Shown piece by piece: positions 25,871 to 34,544 of a stretch of DNA of 51,840 bases (the stretch's first letter is position 1; each line of letters begins with the position of its first letter). The notes under the pieces are model-generated. The model searched no databases. It was not told where the DNA came from and saw only the letters and a program-made list of their open reading frames with translations. Origin of the DNA: an uncultured Oscillospiraceae bacterium (GTDB lineage: Bacteria > Bacillota > Clostridia > Oscillospirales > Oscillospiraceae); NCBI GenBank assembly GCA_947628185.1, contig CANQYW010000010.1, forward strand, positions 1 through 51,840, read 5' to 3'. The position numbers and the translations under genes were made by a program.

Positions 25871-26527
25871 TTATGTGTGAGGACCGCCGAAGTCGCTGCC
25901 GGTCAGACCCTCGCGCTTCATCATGGACTCCAGCACGGTTATGTCCGTCTCGATGTCCAGGGCTTCGTTGGCGAAGAGGGAGTCGTACTGTTTCTTGTAT
26001 GCCGCGACTGTCGTGTCCAGGATGTCCTCTATCTTCTCAAGGGTCCCCGCCACGTTCTTCCCGTCAGCCCCGGTGAAAGCCATGCGGTCGTAGGCGTTCA
26101 GGAGTTTCATGGTGGTGGGTAGGTAGTAGCTGGCGAACCGCTTTATCTGGGGTATGTCGCTGGGGTCCTGACGGATGTCGTCAAAGATGAGTTTCGTGAG
26201 CCGGGAGAGCTCGTCGATCCTCTTCTGTACCTCGGCGTTCCTGATGGTGCCGCGCAGGCAGCGCAGCTCCGAGAGCGCCACCTCCCCCTCCCGGATGAGG
26301 GCGTCCGCCGCCGGGTCGCCGGTGGACTCGGGTTCCGGCTCCGGCTCCTCCACCTCCACCTCAACGCCCGGGAAGAGCTTGGAGAGGCCAAAATAGCTCA
26401 GTACCCCGAGGGCTATGAGGGGCAGGAAGTGCCACACCTTGTAAAGCGGGAAGATGAGGCAGTAGAGCGCCCAGACGAGGGCCGTGCCGTAGAGCGGTAC
26501 CGCCGAGGGTTTCCGTATCTTTTTCAC
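25871..26527 (-). CDS. xpaC: XpaC-like protein
   Basis: A 218-residue protein with two adjacent N-terminal helices (about 11-30 and 33-50), an acidic linker (EPEPEPE) and a C-terminal helical domain. The pattern IPQIKRFASYYLPTTMKLLNAYDRM (about 130-154) is typical of the XpaC/5-bromo-4-chloroindolyl phosphate hydrolysis family. That name comes from an indirect phenotype, so true catalysis is doubtful. First gene of the xpaC-telA-lemA-TPM operon; GGAGG precedes the ATG. Confidence 0.9.
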   Translation of the reverse strand: MKKIRKPSAVPLYGTALVWALYCLIFPLYKVWHFLPLIALGVLSYFGLSKLFPGVEVEVEEPEPEPESTGDPAADALIREGEVALSELRCLRGTIRNAEVQKRIDELSRLTKLIFDDIRQDPSDIPQIKRFASYYLPTTMKLLNAYDRMAFTGADGKNVAGTLEKIEDILDTTVAAYKKQYDSLFANEALDIETDITVLESMMKREGLTGSDFGGPHT

Positions 26528-26557
26528 ACTATTCCTCCCAACGCTTTTATTGGTTAC

Positions 26558-26586
26558 ATTGTATAATCTTGCGCCCCGTATGTCAA
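26558..26586 (-). promoter_or_regulatory. Promoter of the xpaC-telA operon
   Basis: On the minus strand, TTGACA (complement of 26581-26586), a 17-base spacer and TACAAT (complement of 26558-26563). It lies between obgE and xpaC. No terminator is seen after obgE, so some read-through from obgE is possible. Confidence 0.85.
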
Positions 26587-26621
26587 GATATTACTCGCGT
26601 GATTAATAATTCCAGCGGGGT

Positions 26622-27884
26622 TCACCGTTTGTACTCAAACTCGAGGCCGCAGACGCTGACGGTGTCTCCCTCCTCGACGCCCAGCTCCTCCAGCCTGTCA
26701 AAGAGGCCCCGCTCCCGGAGGACCTTGTCGAAGAACATCCTGGACTCGTAGTCGCCGAAGTTCGTGTTGCTGACCACACGCTCGACCCAGCCGCCGTCCA
26801 CATACCAGACGCCATCCTCCCGGTTTATCTCGGGTTCGCCCTCCTCCTCGCGCTCCGGCTCCACGAACTCCGGCTCGTAGGTGAGTATGGGCGGCAGTTC
26901 CCGGAGGCGGCGGGCCGCGAACTTCACAAGCTCCCCGGTGCCCTCGTGGGCGGCGGCGGAGATGGGGAAGAAGACGTACCCCTTGTCCTCCACGTACTTT
27001 TTGAATGCCTCCACGCTCTCGGGGGCGGCGATGTCGCACTTGTTCCCGGCCACCAGCATGGGGCGGGCGGCGAGGGCGGGACTAAACTTCTCAAGTTCGC
27101 TGTTTATCGTGTCAAAATCCCGGCAGGGGTCCCGGCCCTCGAAACCGGAGACGTCCACCACATGTATTATGAGGCGGCAGCGGTCGATGTGCCGCAGGAA
27201 GTCGTGCCCCAGGCCCGCGCCCTGGCTCGCCCCCTCGATGATGCCGGGTATGTCCGCCAGGACAAAGGAGCTGCCCTCCCCGGCGTAGACCACCCCGAGA
27301 TTGGGAAAGAGGGTGGTGAAATGGTAATTCGCGATCTTGGGCCTCGCCCGGGAGACGACGCTCAAAAGCGTGGATTTGCCCACGTTCGGGAACCCCACGA
27401 GCCCCACGTCCGCCAAGAGCTTGAGCTCCAATATTATCTCCCTGGAGACGCCGGGGAGGCCGGACTTCGCGAACCTCGGCGCCTGGCGGGTGGGCGTCGC
27501 GAAGTGGGAGTTGCCCCAGCCGCCCCGGCCACCCTTGGCCGCCACAAAGGACTCCGTGGCGGACATATCCGCCATGACGGCACCGCTCTCCGCGTCCCGC
27601 ACCACGGTGCCCAGGGGCACTTTTATTATGAGGTCCTGGCCGTCCTTGCCTTTGCAGCGCTTGCCGGAGCCGTCCTCACCGTTCTGGGCGGCGTATTTGC
27701 GCCTGTAGCGGAAGTCCATGAGCGTGGACATGTTGGGGTCCGGGACCAAGATGACGCTGCCGCCGTCCCCACCGTCCCCGCCGTCGGGCCCGCCCGAGGC
27801 GATGTACTTCTCCCGGTGGAACGCCACAGCCCCGTTGCCGCCCCGGCCGGCGGCTATCTCTATTTTCGCCTTATCTACAAACAT
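26622..27884 (-). CDS. obgE: Obg-family GTPase
   Basis: A 420-residue protein. The glycine-rich Obg fold fills residues 1-158, the G domain ~160-335 has P-loop GFPNVGKS (164-171), switch DIPGIIEGA and NKCD, and a C-terminal OCT domain spans about 345-420. It is an essential GTPase in 50S ribosome assembly and, in Bacillus, in stress and sporulation control. Unusually it stands alone here, without rplU-rpmA upstream or nadD downstream. The gene is divergent from a membrane protein across a symmetric promoter. Confidence 0.97.
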   Translation of the reverse strand: MFVDKAKIEIAAGRGGNGAVAFHREKYIASGGPDGGDGGDGGSVILVPDPNMSTLMDFRYRRKYAAQNGEDGSGKRCKGKDGQDLIIKVPLGTVVRDAESGAVMADMSATESFVAAKGGRGGWGNSHFATPTRQAPRFAKSGLPGVSREIILELKLLADVGLVGFPNVGKSTLLSVVSRARPKIANYHFTTLFPNLGVVYAGEGSSFVLADIPGIIEGASQGAGLGHDFLRHIDRCRLIIHVVDVSGFEGRDPCRDFDTINSELEKFSPALAARPMLVAGNKCDIAAPESVEAFKKYVEDKGYVFFPISAAAHEGTGELVKFAARRLRELPPILTYEPEFVEPEREEEGEPEINREDGVWYVDGGWVERVVSNTNFGDYESRMFFDKVLRERGLFDRLEELGVEEGDTVSVCGLEFEYKR

Positions 27885-27925
27885 CGTGTCTCTCCGTTCA
27901 AATATCGTTTTACTTATCCAGAGGT

Positions 27926-27960
27926 TATTATACCATATTACGATGCTTTATGGTATAATA
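27926..27960. promoter_or_regulatory. Symmetric, overlapping divergent promoters for obgE and the DUF6056-like gene
   Basis: A 12-bp perfect inverted repeat (27926-27937 with 27949-27960) contains TATGGTATAAT on both strands. The plus -10 is 27954-27959 and the minus -10 is the complement of 27927-27932. Each lies about where the other's -35 would be, so the two polymerases should exclude each other. Confidence 0.6.
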
Positions 27961-27992
27961 TTTTTATTAACTCTTTGTTAGGTGGTGTGGGT

Positions 27993-29300
27993 ATGGGCGG
28001 AAGATCGCGGCGCCCGGCGCTCTTATTCTCCCTTGGTGTGATGGCGTTTATGCTCATTTTGAACTGTCTCACGCCCCTGGTGGCGGACGACTACGTCTAC
28101 ACCGTGAGTTTCGCCACGAAGGAGCGGCTCACGAGCCTCTCCCAGATATTCCCCTCAATGTACGTCCACTCCCTGCGGATGAACGGGCGGGTCATAAGCC
28201 ACGGCATCGGGCAGATTTTCATGCTCATGCCTGGGGCGGTGTACGACGCGGCGAACGCCGGTGTGTTCGCCCTGCTCATATATATCCTTGCGAGGGTGGC
28301 GGGGTACGGCGGCAAGTTCTCACTAAGGCTGGAGGCCGGTATATTCGCCGGGGTCTGGTGCTTTGTCCCCAACTTCGGCCAGGTGGCGCTGTGGCAGATA
28401 GGCTCGGTGAACTACCTCTGGGGCCTCACTGTGGGGATGCTGTTCCTCTGCCCATATATCTATAGATTTTTAAACGGCGGCGAGCTCATAAAAAATCCCT
28501 GGGGCCGGGCGGCCTTCACCCTGGCGGCGCTGCCGGCGGGGATGTACATCGAGGGGATGAGTTTCGTGGCGATATTTCTCGCGGCGTGCCTATTGATTCT
28601 CTCCCGGCTCATGGACAAACGGAGCCTCAGGACCTGGCTCCTGGCGCCACTGGCGCTGGCGGGGATGGGGTACTGCGCGCTGATGCTCATGCCGGCGGAG
28701 TCGGCGGCGAAGATGGGCTCCTTTGAGCTTATGGCGCTCATCCGGGGATTTTTGCGCTGCGGGGCCATGTTCGTAAAATATTTCACCCTCCCCTCCGTCC
28801 TCTACGTGGCGCTGTTTATCACCGACATACGCCGGGGGACGGAGAGGCGCCGTCTCGCGCTCTCGGCCGTCTTCGTCCTGGGGGCGCTGGCGGCGAACTT
28901 CATGCTGGCGGCGGCCAGTTACTACGAGGCCCGCTGCGCCTCCCCCACGGCGGTGCTCCTTGTGCTGGCGGACGCCGCACTCATGGCGGACGTGAGGCCG
29001 GGGAAGGACACCCTCCGCCGCGCCGCGGCAATAGTGCTGGCGGTGATATTCGCTGTCTGTCTCCCGGTGGGGGTCTGGGGCGTCGCCGAGAGTTACGCCC
29101 AGTTCCGGGACCGGGAGGAGGAGATATTTAAGGCCGTGGAGCGGGGGGAGACGGACCTCACGCTGCCCGTCGTCAAGCCCCGGAACGCCTACAGCGCCTT
29201 TTGGGGGTTACTTGACCTCAACACCGAGACCCGGGACACCTGGCCCAACCAGTGGATGGCGAAATTATACGGCGTGGGGAGCATATTGGGCCGGGATTAG
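27993..29300 (+). CDS. Polytopic membrane protein, DUF6056-like
   Basis: A 435-residue protein; ATG 27993 is chosen because it follows an AGGTGG site and the promoter, and the open frame upstream is only the antisense of obgE. About ten hydrophobic helices run through it. The N-terminal pattern NCLTPLVADDYVYTVSF (about 20-36), with acidic residues right after the first helix, is like DUF6056 and GT-C-type glycosyltransferases using polyprenyl-linked sugars. I infer a role in envelope glycan or lipid-linked sugar transfer, supported by the polysaccharide genes downstream, but activity is unproven. murJ has its own promoter 22 bp after this gene. Confidence 0.7.
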   Translation: MGGRSRRPALLFSLGVMAFMLILNCLTPLVADDYVYTVSFATKERLTSLSQIFPSMYVHSLRMNGRVISHGIGQIFMLMPGAVYDAANAGVFALLIYILARVAGYGGKFSLRLEAGIFAGVWCFVPNFGQVALWQIGSVNYLWGLTVGMLFLCPYIYRFLNGGELIKNPWGRAAFTLAALPAGMYIEGMSFVAIFLAACLLILSRLMDKRSLRTWLLAPLALAGMGYCALMLMPAESAAKMGSFELMALIRGFLRCGAMFVKYFTLPSVLYVALFITDIRRGTERRRLALSAVFVLGALAANFMLAAASYYEARCASPTAVLLVLADAALMADVRPGKDTLRRAAAIVLAVIFAVCLPVGVWGVAESYAQFRDREEEIFKAVERGETDLTLPVVKPRNAYSAFWGLLDLNTETRDTWPNQWMAKLYGVGSILGRD

Positions 29301-29307
29301 TGGGCGC

Positions 29308-29350
29308 TGCCGCGCAAGGGGTTGAAAAGCGCGGCATTATATCGTATAAT
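29308..29350 (+). promoter_or_regulatory. Promoter of the murJ-csaB operon with overlapping inverted repeat
   Basis: TTGAAA (29322-29327), a 17-base spacer and TATAAT (29345-29350). An 8-bp inverted repeat (29308-29315 with 29329-29336) brackets the -35, so it may be an operator, or the weak terminator of the gene upstream. Confidence 0.75.
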
Positions 29351-29428
29351 GTCCAAAGTATTCGGCTTTTTGGGCCGGAAGTCATGGGAAAACAATATGG
29401 ACTATTGGTTTATTTCCGGAGGGACACA

Positions 29429-30991
29429 GTGAGCAAGAGGAAAAAGAGCGCGGCGGGGACCGTGGGAGTTATGATGGCGATAACAATGCTCGGCAAGGTG
29501 CTGGGGCTTTTTCGCGACCGGCTCCTGACCGTCAACTACGGCAGCTCCATGGCCGCCAACGCATTTCTCACCGCCAGCCGCATCCCGCGGGTATTTTTTG
29601 ACACGGTCTTCGCCTCCGCCATATCCGCGTGCCTCATACCGGTCTTCGGGGAGGCGCTGCAAAAGAGGGGGAAGGGGGAGGCCCTGCGGTTCGCGGGGAA
29701 CTTCATAACCGTCATGGCGCTGCTCTGCGCCCTCATGACCATACTCGGGACGATCTTCGCCGCCCCGCTCACGAATCTTTTCGCCGACGGCTACGACGCC
29801 GCCACGGCGGAGCTGTGCACGAAACTCACAAGGATCATGATGCCCACGGTCTTTTTTACCGGGATAGCCTTCTCCTTCGTGGGGATACTCCAGTCCTTCG
29901 ATGAGTTCAATATCCCCGCGGCCATAAGCCTCGTCTCCAACGTGGCGGTGATACTCTACTACTACACCTTCAATAGCCGTTTCGGCATTGAGGGCCTCGC
30001 GGCGGCGTTCCTCGTGGCCTGGCTCCTCCAGGCGCTGGTGCAGGTACCCGCTTTAATAAAAAAGGGCTTTCGGTTCTACCCCTCCCTCTCCCTCAGAAGC
30101 GAGGGTATGCGGAAGGTCTGGCGGCTCCTCCTGCCGGTGATGGTGAGCACCTGGGTGCTGCCCATAAACCAGACCATAAACTCAAACTTCGGCTCCCGGC
30201 TATTTAACGGCGCCGGGGTCGCCGCGGTGGAGCTCTCTTATAACCTCTACACCGTCATAGCCGGGGTGTTCGTGCTCTCGGTGACGAACTACATCTTCCC
30301 CCGTCTCGCCCGGGAGAACGCCCAGGGGGACAGGCAGGTACTGCGGGGCACCCTCCGGGGGAGCCTCCACTCCACGCTCTTCGTGGTGGCGCCCATGACG
30401 GCGGGCCTCTCGCTGATGGCGGGGCCGCTCATAAACTTCATCTACGGCGGCGGGGAGTTCGACGCCTTCTCCGTCTCCATAACCTCCCGGGCGCTGGCCT
30501 ACATGTCGCTGGGGATGATAGGCTACGCCGTGCAGGCGGTGCTCTCCCGGGCCTACTTCGCGGGCCAGAGCGGCGGGGTGCCCCTGGCGGCGGGGGCCGT
30601 CTCCATCGGCGTGAATCTGCTCCTCTGCGAACTTTTGACGAAACGTTTCGACGTGGCCGGTATAGCCGTGGCCTCCGCCGTGTCCTTCGCCGTGAACGCC
30701 CTGGTGCTGGCGCTGCCGTTAAAGGCGAGGGGCCTCGGGTTCTTCGATGGGGACTTTATAAAAGATATGATAAAACTCGTACTGGCGACAGTAGTCATGT
30801 CGGCGGCGGTGCTGGGGGTGCTCTCACTTTTGGAGGGCCGGGTCGGCAAGCTCATGACGCTCCTCATCCCCACGGCGGCGGGGGCGGCTGTATATTTTGC
30901 CGCCTCGGCGGCGCTGGGCGTCAGCGAGATGGGGGCCGTCCTCGGGACGGCGAAAAAACTACTGAGAAAGGCGGGTGGACGCGGTGCGTAA
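29429..30991 (+). CDS. murJ: Lipid II flippase MurJ (MviN family)
   Basis: A 520-residue protein with about 14 membrane helices, starting at GTG 29429 eight bases after CCGGAGGG. The MOP-superfamily MurJ pattern is clear: GVMMAITMLGKVLGLFRDRLL (about 10-30), NAFLTASRIPRVFFD, and later NYIFPRLA. It moves lipid-linked wall precursor across the membrane. Because it heads a polysaccharide operon, it could instead flip another polyprenyl-linked glycan. The downstream gene starts 17 bp before its stop codon. Confidence 0.92.
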   Translation: MSKRKKSAAGTVGVMMAITMLGKVLGLFRDRLLTVNYGSSMAANAFLTASRIPRVFFDTVFASAISACLIPVFGEALQKRGKGEALRFAGNFITVMALLCALMTILGTIFAAPLTNLFADGYDAATAELCTKLTRIMMPTVFFTGIAFSFVGILQSFDEFNIPAAISLVSNVAVILYYYTFNSRFGIEGLAAAFLVAWLLQALVQVPALIKKGFRFYPSLSLRSEGMRKVWRLLLPVMVSTWVLPINQTINSNFGSRLFNGAGVAAVELSYNLYTVIAGVFVLSVTNYIFPRLARENAQGDRQVLRGTLRGSLHSTLFVVAPMTAGLSLMAGPLINFIYGGGEFDAFSVSITSRALAYMSLGMIGYAVQAVLSRAYFAGQSGGVPLAAGAVSIGVNLLLCELLTKRFDVAGIAVASAVSFAVNALVLALPLKARGLGFFDGDFIKDMIKLVLATVVMSAAVLGVLSLLEGRVGKLMTLLIPTAAGAAVYFAASAALGVSEMGAVLGTAKKLLRKAGGRGA

Positions 30992-32399
30992 GATCCTGGA
31001 GGGGAGCCTCATATATAGATGGGTCACCCTGGCGGCGCTCTTCCTCGATAGGCAGTGGCAGAGGAGCCGCCTGGCGGACCTCTTGACGGCCCGGTCCCTG
31101 GCCCCCGCCGACGGGGGCGTCTCCGGCGCTGTGGCCGGGGGTGTACACTCGCTCCTCTCGACTATCTACGAAAAGCTCCGGCTTGAGAGACTATTTGCGG
31201 GCTCCATACTCACAAGGCCACTCCTCTGGTGCGTCCTCGCCGTGGCACTGACGCCGGTGATACCCACAATGGCGACCCTCCTCCTTGTCATGGTGAGCGC
31301 CGTCTCGGTGGCGCTGCGGTTTTGCCGCTCCAGGGACGCCCGGGTAATTTACTCCCCCGTAAATAAGTGGCTCTTCGCCTTCGGGTTCATCTACGCCGTG
31401 TGTACTGTCATATCACAGACGCCCTCCGGGAGCCTACAGCACGGACTACTCTATATTGCGCTCCTCTCCGTGGCCTTCCTACTGCCAAACGCCCTGGAGA
31501 CCCGTGAGAACGCCCTGCGGCTCATCTGGCTCATGGTGACGGTGGGGGCGATAGTGTCCCTTGGCGGATTCTACCAGGCCATATTCAGGGTCTACGGCGC
31601 CGAGGCCTGGATAGACGCCCAGATGTTCGGCGGGGTGCTGCGGGTGTACTCCACCCTTGATAACCCCAACGTGCTCTCCGAGTACCTACTCCTCATTGTC
31701 CCCATGGGCGCGGCCCTGGCGCTGACGGCCCGGGGGAGGTGGGCGCGGCTGGGGGCGGCTATGGCCACGGCTGTCATGGTGCTGTGCCTCGTGCTCACAT
31801 ACTCAAGGGGCGGGTATCTGGGTTTTTTAGCGGCTGCCTTTATATTCCTTGTGCTCCTCGACAGGCGTTTCCTCCTCCTGGGGGTGCTGGCGCTGGCGCT
31901 CTCCCCGGCGTTCCTGCCGGACTCCATAGTGAACCGTTTCCTCAGCATAGGGGATCTTGAGGACACCTCCACGGCCTACAGGCTCTACATCTGGAAGGAG
32001 AGCGTATATATGCTGCGTGACTACTGGCTCACCGGCATTGGCACCGGCCTTGCGCCCTACGCCAAGCTCCACAAGATTTACGGCCGGTACACCCCGGACG
32101 CACAGCACGCCCACAGCCTCTATTTGCAGGTAACCTGCGAGTGCGGCGCGGTGGGGCTATTGGCTATGCTGGGGCTATTCCTCTCCTTTGTGCGGACGAT
32201 GTCCGCCGCCATAAGGGGGAATGGGGAGCGGGAGACCCGCGTCATGCTCATAGCCATACTCTCCGGGGTGCTGGGGTTCCTCGTCCAGAGCCTCACGGAC
32301 TACTCATTTTATAACTACAGGGTGACGCTCGTATTCTGGGCCGTCATGGGGCTGGGGATACTCCTGGCCCGCCCCCAGGGAGGGGAGTCAGATGGTTAA
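30975..32399 (+). CDS. O-antigen ligase/polymerase-like membrane protein
   Basis: A 474-residue protein with about ten to twelve helices. The Wzy_C-type large external loop lies at about 330-375 (RLYIWKESVYMLRDYWLTG, then HSLYLQVTCECGAVGLL). Proteins of this family polymerise or ligate lipid-linked oligosaccharides at the outer face of the membrane. Start at GTG 30975 (GTG 30984 also possible), inside murJ. In a Gram-positive it may polymerise or attach a secondary wall polymer. The next gene overlaps by 8 bp. Confidence 0.85.
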   Translation: MDAVRKILEGSLIYRWVTLAALFLDRQWQRSRLADLLTARSLAPADGGVSGAVAGGVHSLLSTIYEKLRLERLFAGSILTRPLLWCVLAVALTPVIPTMATLLLVMVSAVSVALRFCRSRDARVIYSPVNKWLFAFGFIYAVCTVISQTPSGSLQHGLLYIALLSVAFLLPNALETRENALRLIWLMVTVGAIVSLGGFYQAIFRVYGAEAWIDAQMFGGVLRVYSTLDNPNVLSEYLLLIVPMGAALALTARGRWARLGAAMATAVMVLCLVLTYSRGGYLGFLAAAFIFLVLLDRRFLLLGVLALALSPAFLPDSIVNRFLSIGDLEDTSTAYRLYIWKESVYMLRDYWLTGIGTGLAPYAKLHKIYGRYTPDAQHAHSLYLQVTCECGAVGLLAMLGLFLSFVRTMSAAIRGNGERETRVMLIAILSGVLGFLVQSLTDYSFYNYRVTLVFWAVMGLGILLARPQGGESDG

Positions 32400-33501
32400 G
32401 GTACTAAATATAATAAGCGACACCAACATCGGCGGCGCTGGAAGGGTGCTCATAAACTACCTGAAATACTATGACGCCGCGAACTTTGACGTGTCAGTTG
32501 CGCTGCCCCGGGGGAGCGAGCTCACGGGGCGGCTCCGGGAGTTCGGCGTGCGGCTCTACGAGGTGGAGGGCATCGCGGACAAGTCCCTGGACCTCAAAGC
32601 GATAAGGACGCTCCGGGAGGTCATAGAGCGGGAAAACCCGGACATAGTCCACACCCACGGCGCACTCTCCGGGCGCATCGCCGGGCGGCAGTGCGGCAAG
32701 CGCGTCATATTCACCCGCCACTCCGCGTTCCCAGTGAAGGGGTACATGAGGCACGGGCCCCTGAGACTTCTAAATAAGATTGTAAACGAGCACTACGCCG
32801 ACAGGATAATCGCTGTGTCCCCGGCGGCGGCGGAGAATCTGACGGACGCCGGTGTCTCGGCGGAGAAGATAGACATCGTGATGAACGGTGTGGACCCGGT
32901 GCGCCCACTGAGCGCCGCAGAGCGCTCCGCCATCCGGGAGGAGCTGGGCCTGGGGCCTCATGAGTTCACCGCCGGGATCGTGGCGCGGGTGGAGGAGTAT
33001 AAGGGCCACTCGGACATACTCCGGGCGCTGCGGGGGGTCCTCGACTCCGGCAGGGACATGAAACTCCTCATCGCCGGCAGCGGCCCCTATGAGGATACGG
33101 TGCGGCGGGAGATATCGGAGCTGGGGCTAACGGACCACGCCATCATGATCGGGTTCGTCGAGGACGTGGCGAGAGTTTGGGGCGTCCTGGACGTGCAGTT
33201 AAACGCCTCCTGGGCGGAGGCCACGAGCCTTGCGCTCCTGGAGGGATTCAGCCTCGGCCTCCCAGCGGTGGCCAGCGACTACGGCGGCAACCCATACGTG
33301 GTGGAGGACGGCGTGAACGGGCTCATTTTTAAGACCCGGGACGTGGCGGGCCTCACGGAGAGGCTCATTAGGCTAATAGACGACCCGGACCTCAGGGAAC
33401 GGCTTGGCGAGGGCGCAAGGCGCGTCTACGCTGAGCGATTCACCGGCCAGCGTTTCGCCCGGGAGGTAGAGCGGATATACACAAAGGCTTTGGAGGGATA
33501 G
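32392..33501 (+). CDS. Family 4 glycosyltransferase
   Basis: A 369-residue GT-B retaining glycosyltransferase. The N-terminal half begins VLNIISDTNIGGAGRVLINYL, and the C-terminal Glycos_transf_1 domain has GIVARVEEYKGHSDIL (about 196-211) and the sugar-nucleotide E-x7-E region EATSLALLEGFSLGLPAVASDYGG (about 280-303). It builds a glycan on a lipid carrier at the inner face of the membrane. The sugar cannot be predicted. It overlaps the polymerase gene by 8 bp and is separated from the DUF4330 gene by 2 bp. Confidence 0.92.
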   Translation: MVKVLNIISDTNIGGAGRVLINYLKYYDAANFDVSVALPRGSELTGRLREFGVRLYEVEGIADKSLDLKAIRTLREVIERENPDIVHTHGALSGRIAGRQCGKRVIFTRHSAFPVKGYMRHGPLRLLNKIVNEHYADRIIAVSPAAAENLTDAGVSAEKIDIVMNGVDPVRPLSAAERSAIREELGLGPHEFTAGIVARVEEYKGHSDILRALRGVLDSGRDMKLLIAGSGPYEDTVRREISELGLTDHAIMIGFVEDVARVWGVLDVQLNASWAEATSLALLEGFSLGLPAVASDYGGNPYVVEDGVNGLIFKTRDVAGLTERLIRLIDDPDLRERLGEGARRVYAERFTGQRFAREVERIYTKALEG

Positions 33502-33503
33502 AC

Positions 33504-34028
33504 ATGGGAAAAGATAAGAGCCGGAGATGGGGAGACTATTTCAACCTATTCGACATCATTGTGATAATCCTGGCCCTGGCGGCGGCGATCTTCGTGGTGA
33601 TGCAGGGTGAGCCGGAGCCGGCGGCGGAGGAACCCGCCGCGCCCGATGTACAGGAGCCCGCCGAGGGGACGGTCACACTTCACTACACCATGGAGGTGTC
33701 GGGCCTTGAGGACCACATGACAGGGGCCTTCAAGGTGGGCGACGAGCTCTACGACCGCGCCGGCAAGAGCATGGGCGTCATCGAGAGCGTGGAGGTGGAG
33801 CCCGCCACCTGGCTCGTGGTGGACTACGGGACCTCAAGTTACGTCCGGCGGGAGTCGCCGGGACAGTCCACGGTGAGACTTAGAATAGCGGCCCCGGCGG
33901 TGGACACGCCCCGCAACCTCTCGGTGGAGGGGACCGTCATAAGGGTGGGGCTCTCATATAACCTGAGACTGCCCCAGCTACTGTGCGCCGGGACTGTCAC
34001 ACACATGGAGAGAGGTGAGGACCAGTGA
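33504..34028 (+). CDS. DUF4330-type membrane-anchored protein, first copy
   Basis: A 174-residue protein with a short basic N-terminus, one helix at about 15-35, an acidic Pro/Ala/Glu linker, and an external beta-rich domain (about 52-170). The domain contains GAFKVGDELYDRAGKSMGVIESVEVEP, the DUF4330 hallmark. Function unknown. The single-anchor architecture resembles adaptor or assembly proteins outside the membrane. A paralogue follows at once, sharing a GTGA overlap, so the two probably act together. Confidence 0.85.
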   Translation: MGKDKSRRWGDYFNLFDIIVIILALAAAIFVVMQGEPEPAAEEPAAPDVQEPAEGTVTLHYTMEVSGLEDHMTGAFKVGDELYDRAGKSMGVIESVEVEPATWLVVDYGTSSYVRRESPGQSTVRLRIAAPAVDTPRNLSVEGTVIRVGLSYNLRLPQLLCAGTVTHMERGEDQ

Positions 34029-34540
34029 AAAAGAGGTTCATAGACGAGCGGGGCCGCATCCTCGGGAAAGTGAGCGTGGTGGACGCGCTCATGGCGCTGC
34101 TGCTCATAGCCGTCGGCGTGCTCATATTCGCAAGGTTCTCAAACTGGGGGACGGACACGGAGGACGTCCCCGGCGACGCGCCGGAGGGGTCCGTGCCGGT
34201 GACGTTCACGGTCAAAGTGTCCCAGGTGCGCCAGGGCACGGTGGACGCCCTGCGTGTGGGGGATAAAATATATAACCCCAACGACGGCTCGGAGCTTGGC
34301 GTGATAACGGACATGGAGGTCAAGGACGCCGTCGCCCGCGCCAGCGACAACCGGGGGCACGTGGTGGAGATGCCGGTGGAGGGCGCCTTTGACGTGTACC
34401 TCACGATAGACGGTAACGCCGAGAGGGAGTCTGACGGCCGCCTCACCATCGGGATACTTGAGATCGCGGTGCTGAGCTCCTCCGCCTTTGCCACGAAGTA
34501 CGTCTCCACCACAGGCACCATCTACACGGTGGAGGTCTGA
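34025..34540 (+). CDS. DUF4330-type membrane-anchored protein, second copy
   Basis: A 171-residue paralogue of the preceding protein, starting at GTG 34025 and overlapping its stop by 4 bp. It opens with RFIDERGRILGKVSVVDALMALLLIAVG (one helix, about 18-38), the classic DUF4330 start. The external domain follows, with DALRVGDKIYNPNDGSELGVI (about 77-97). It lacks the acidic linker of copy one. The two are clearly diverged, so this is not a recent duplication. Confidence 0.88.
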   Translation: MKKRFIDERGRILGKVSVVDALMALLLIAVGVLIFARFSNWGTDTEDVPGDAPEGSVPVTFTVKVSQVRQGTVDALRVGDKIYNPNDGSELGVITDMEVKDAVARASDNRGHVVEMPVEGAFDVYLTIDGNAERESDGRLTIGILEIAVLSSSAFATKYVSTTGTIYTVEV

Positions 34541-34544
34541 CGTC

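Noticed and set aside
26946-27992. In-frame extension upstream of the DUF6056-like protein
   Set aside because: The extension is exactly antisense to obgE and reads as low-complexity Gly/Val/His sequence. A promoter, ribosome binding site and hydrophobic start all support ATG 27993.
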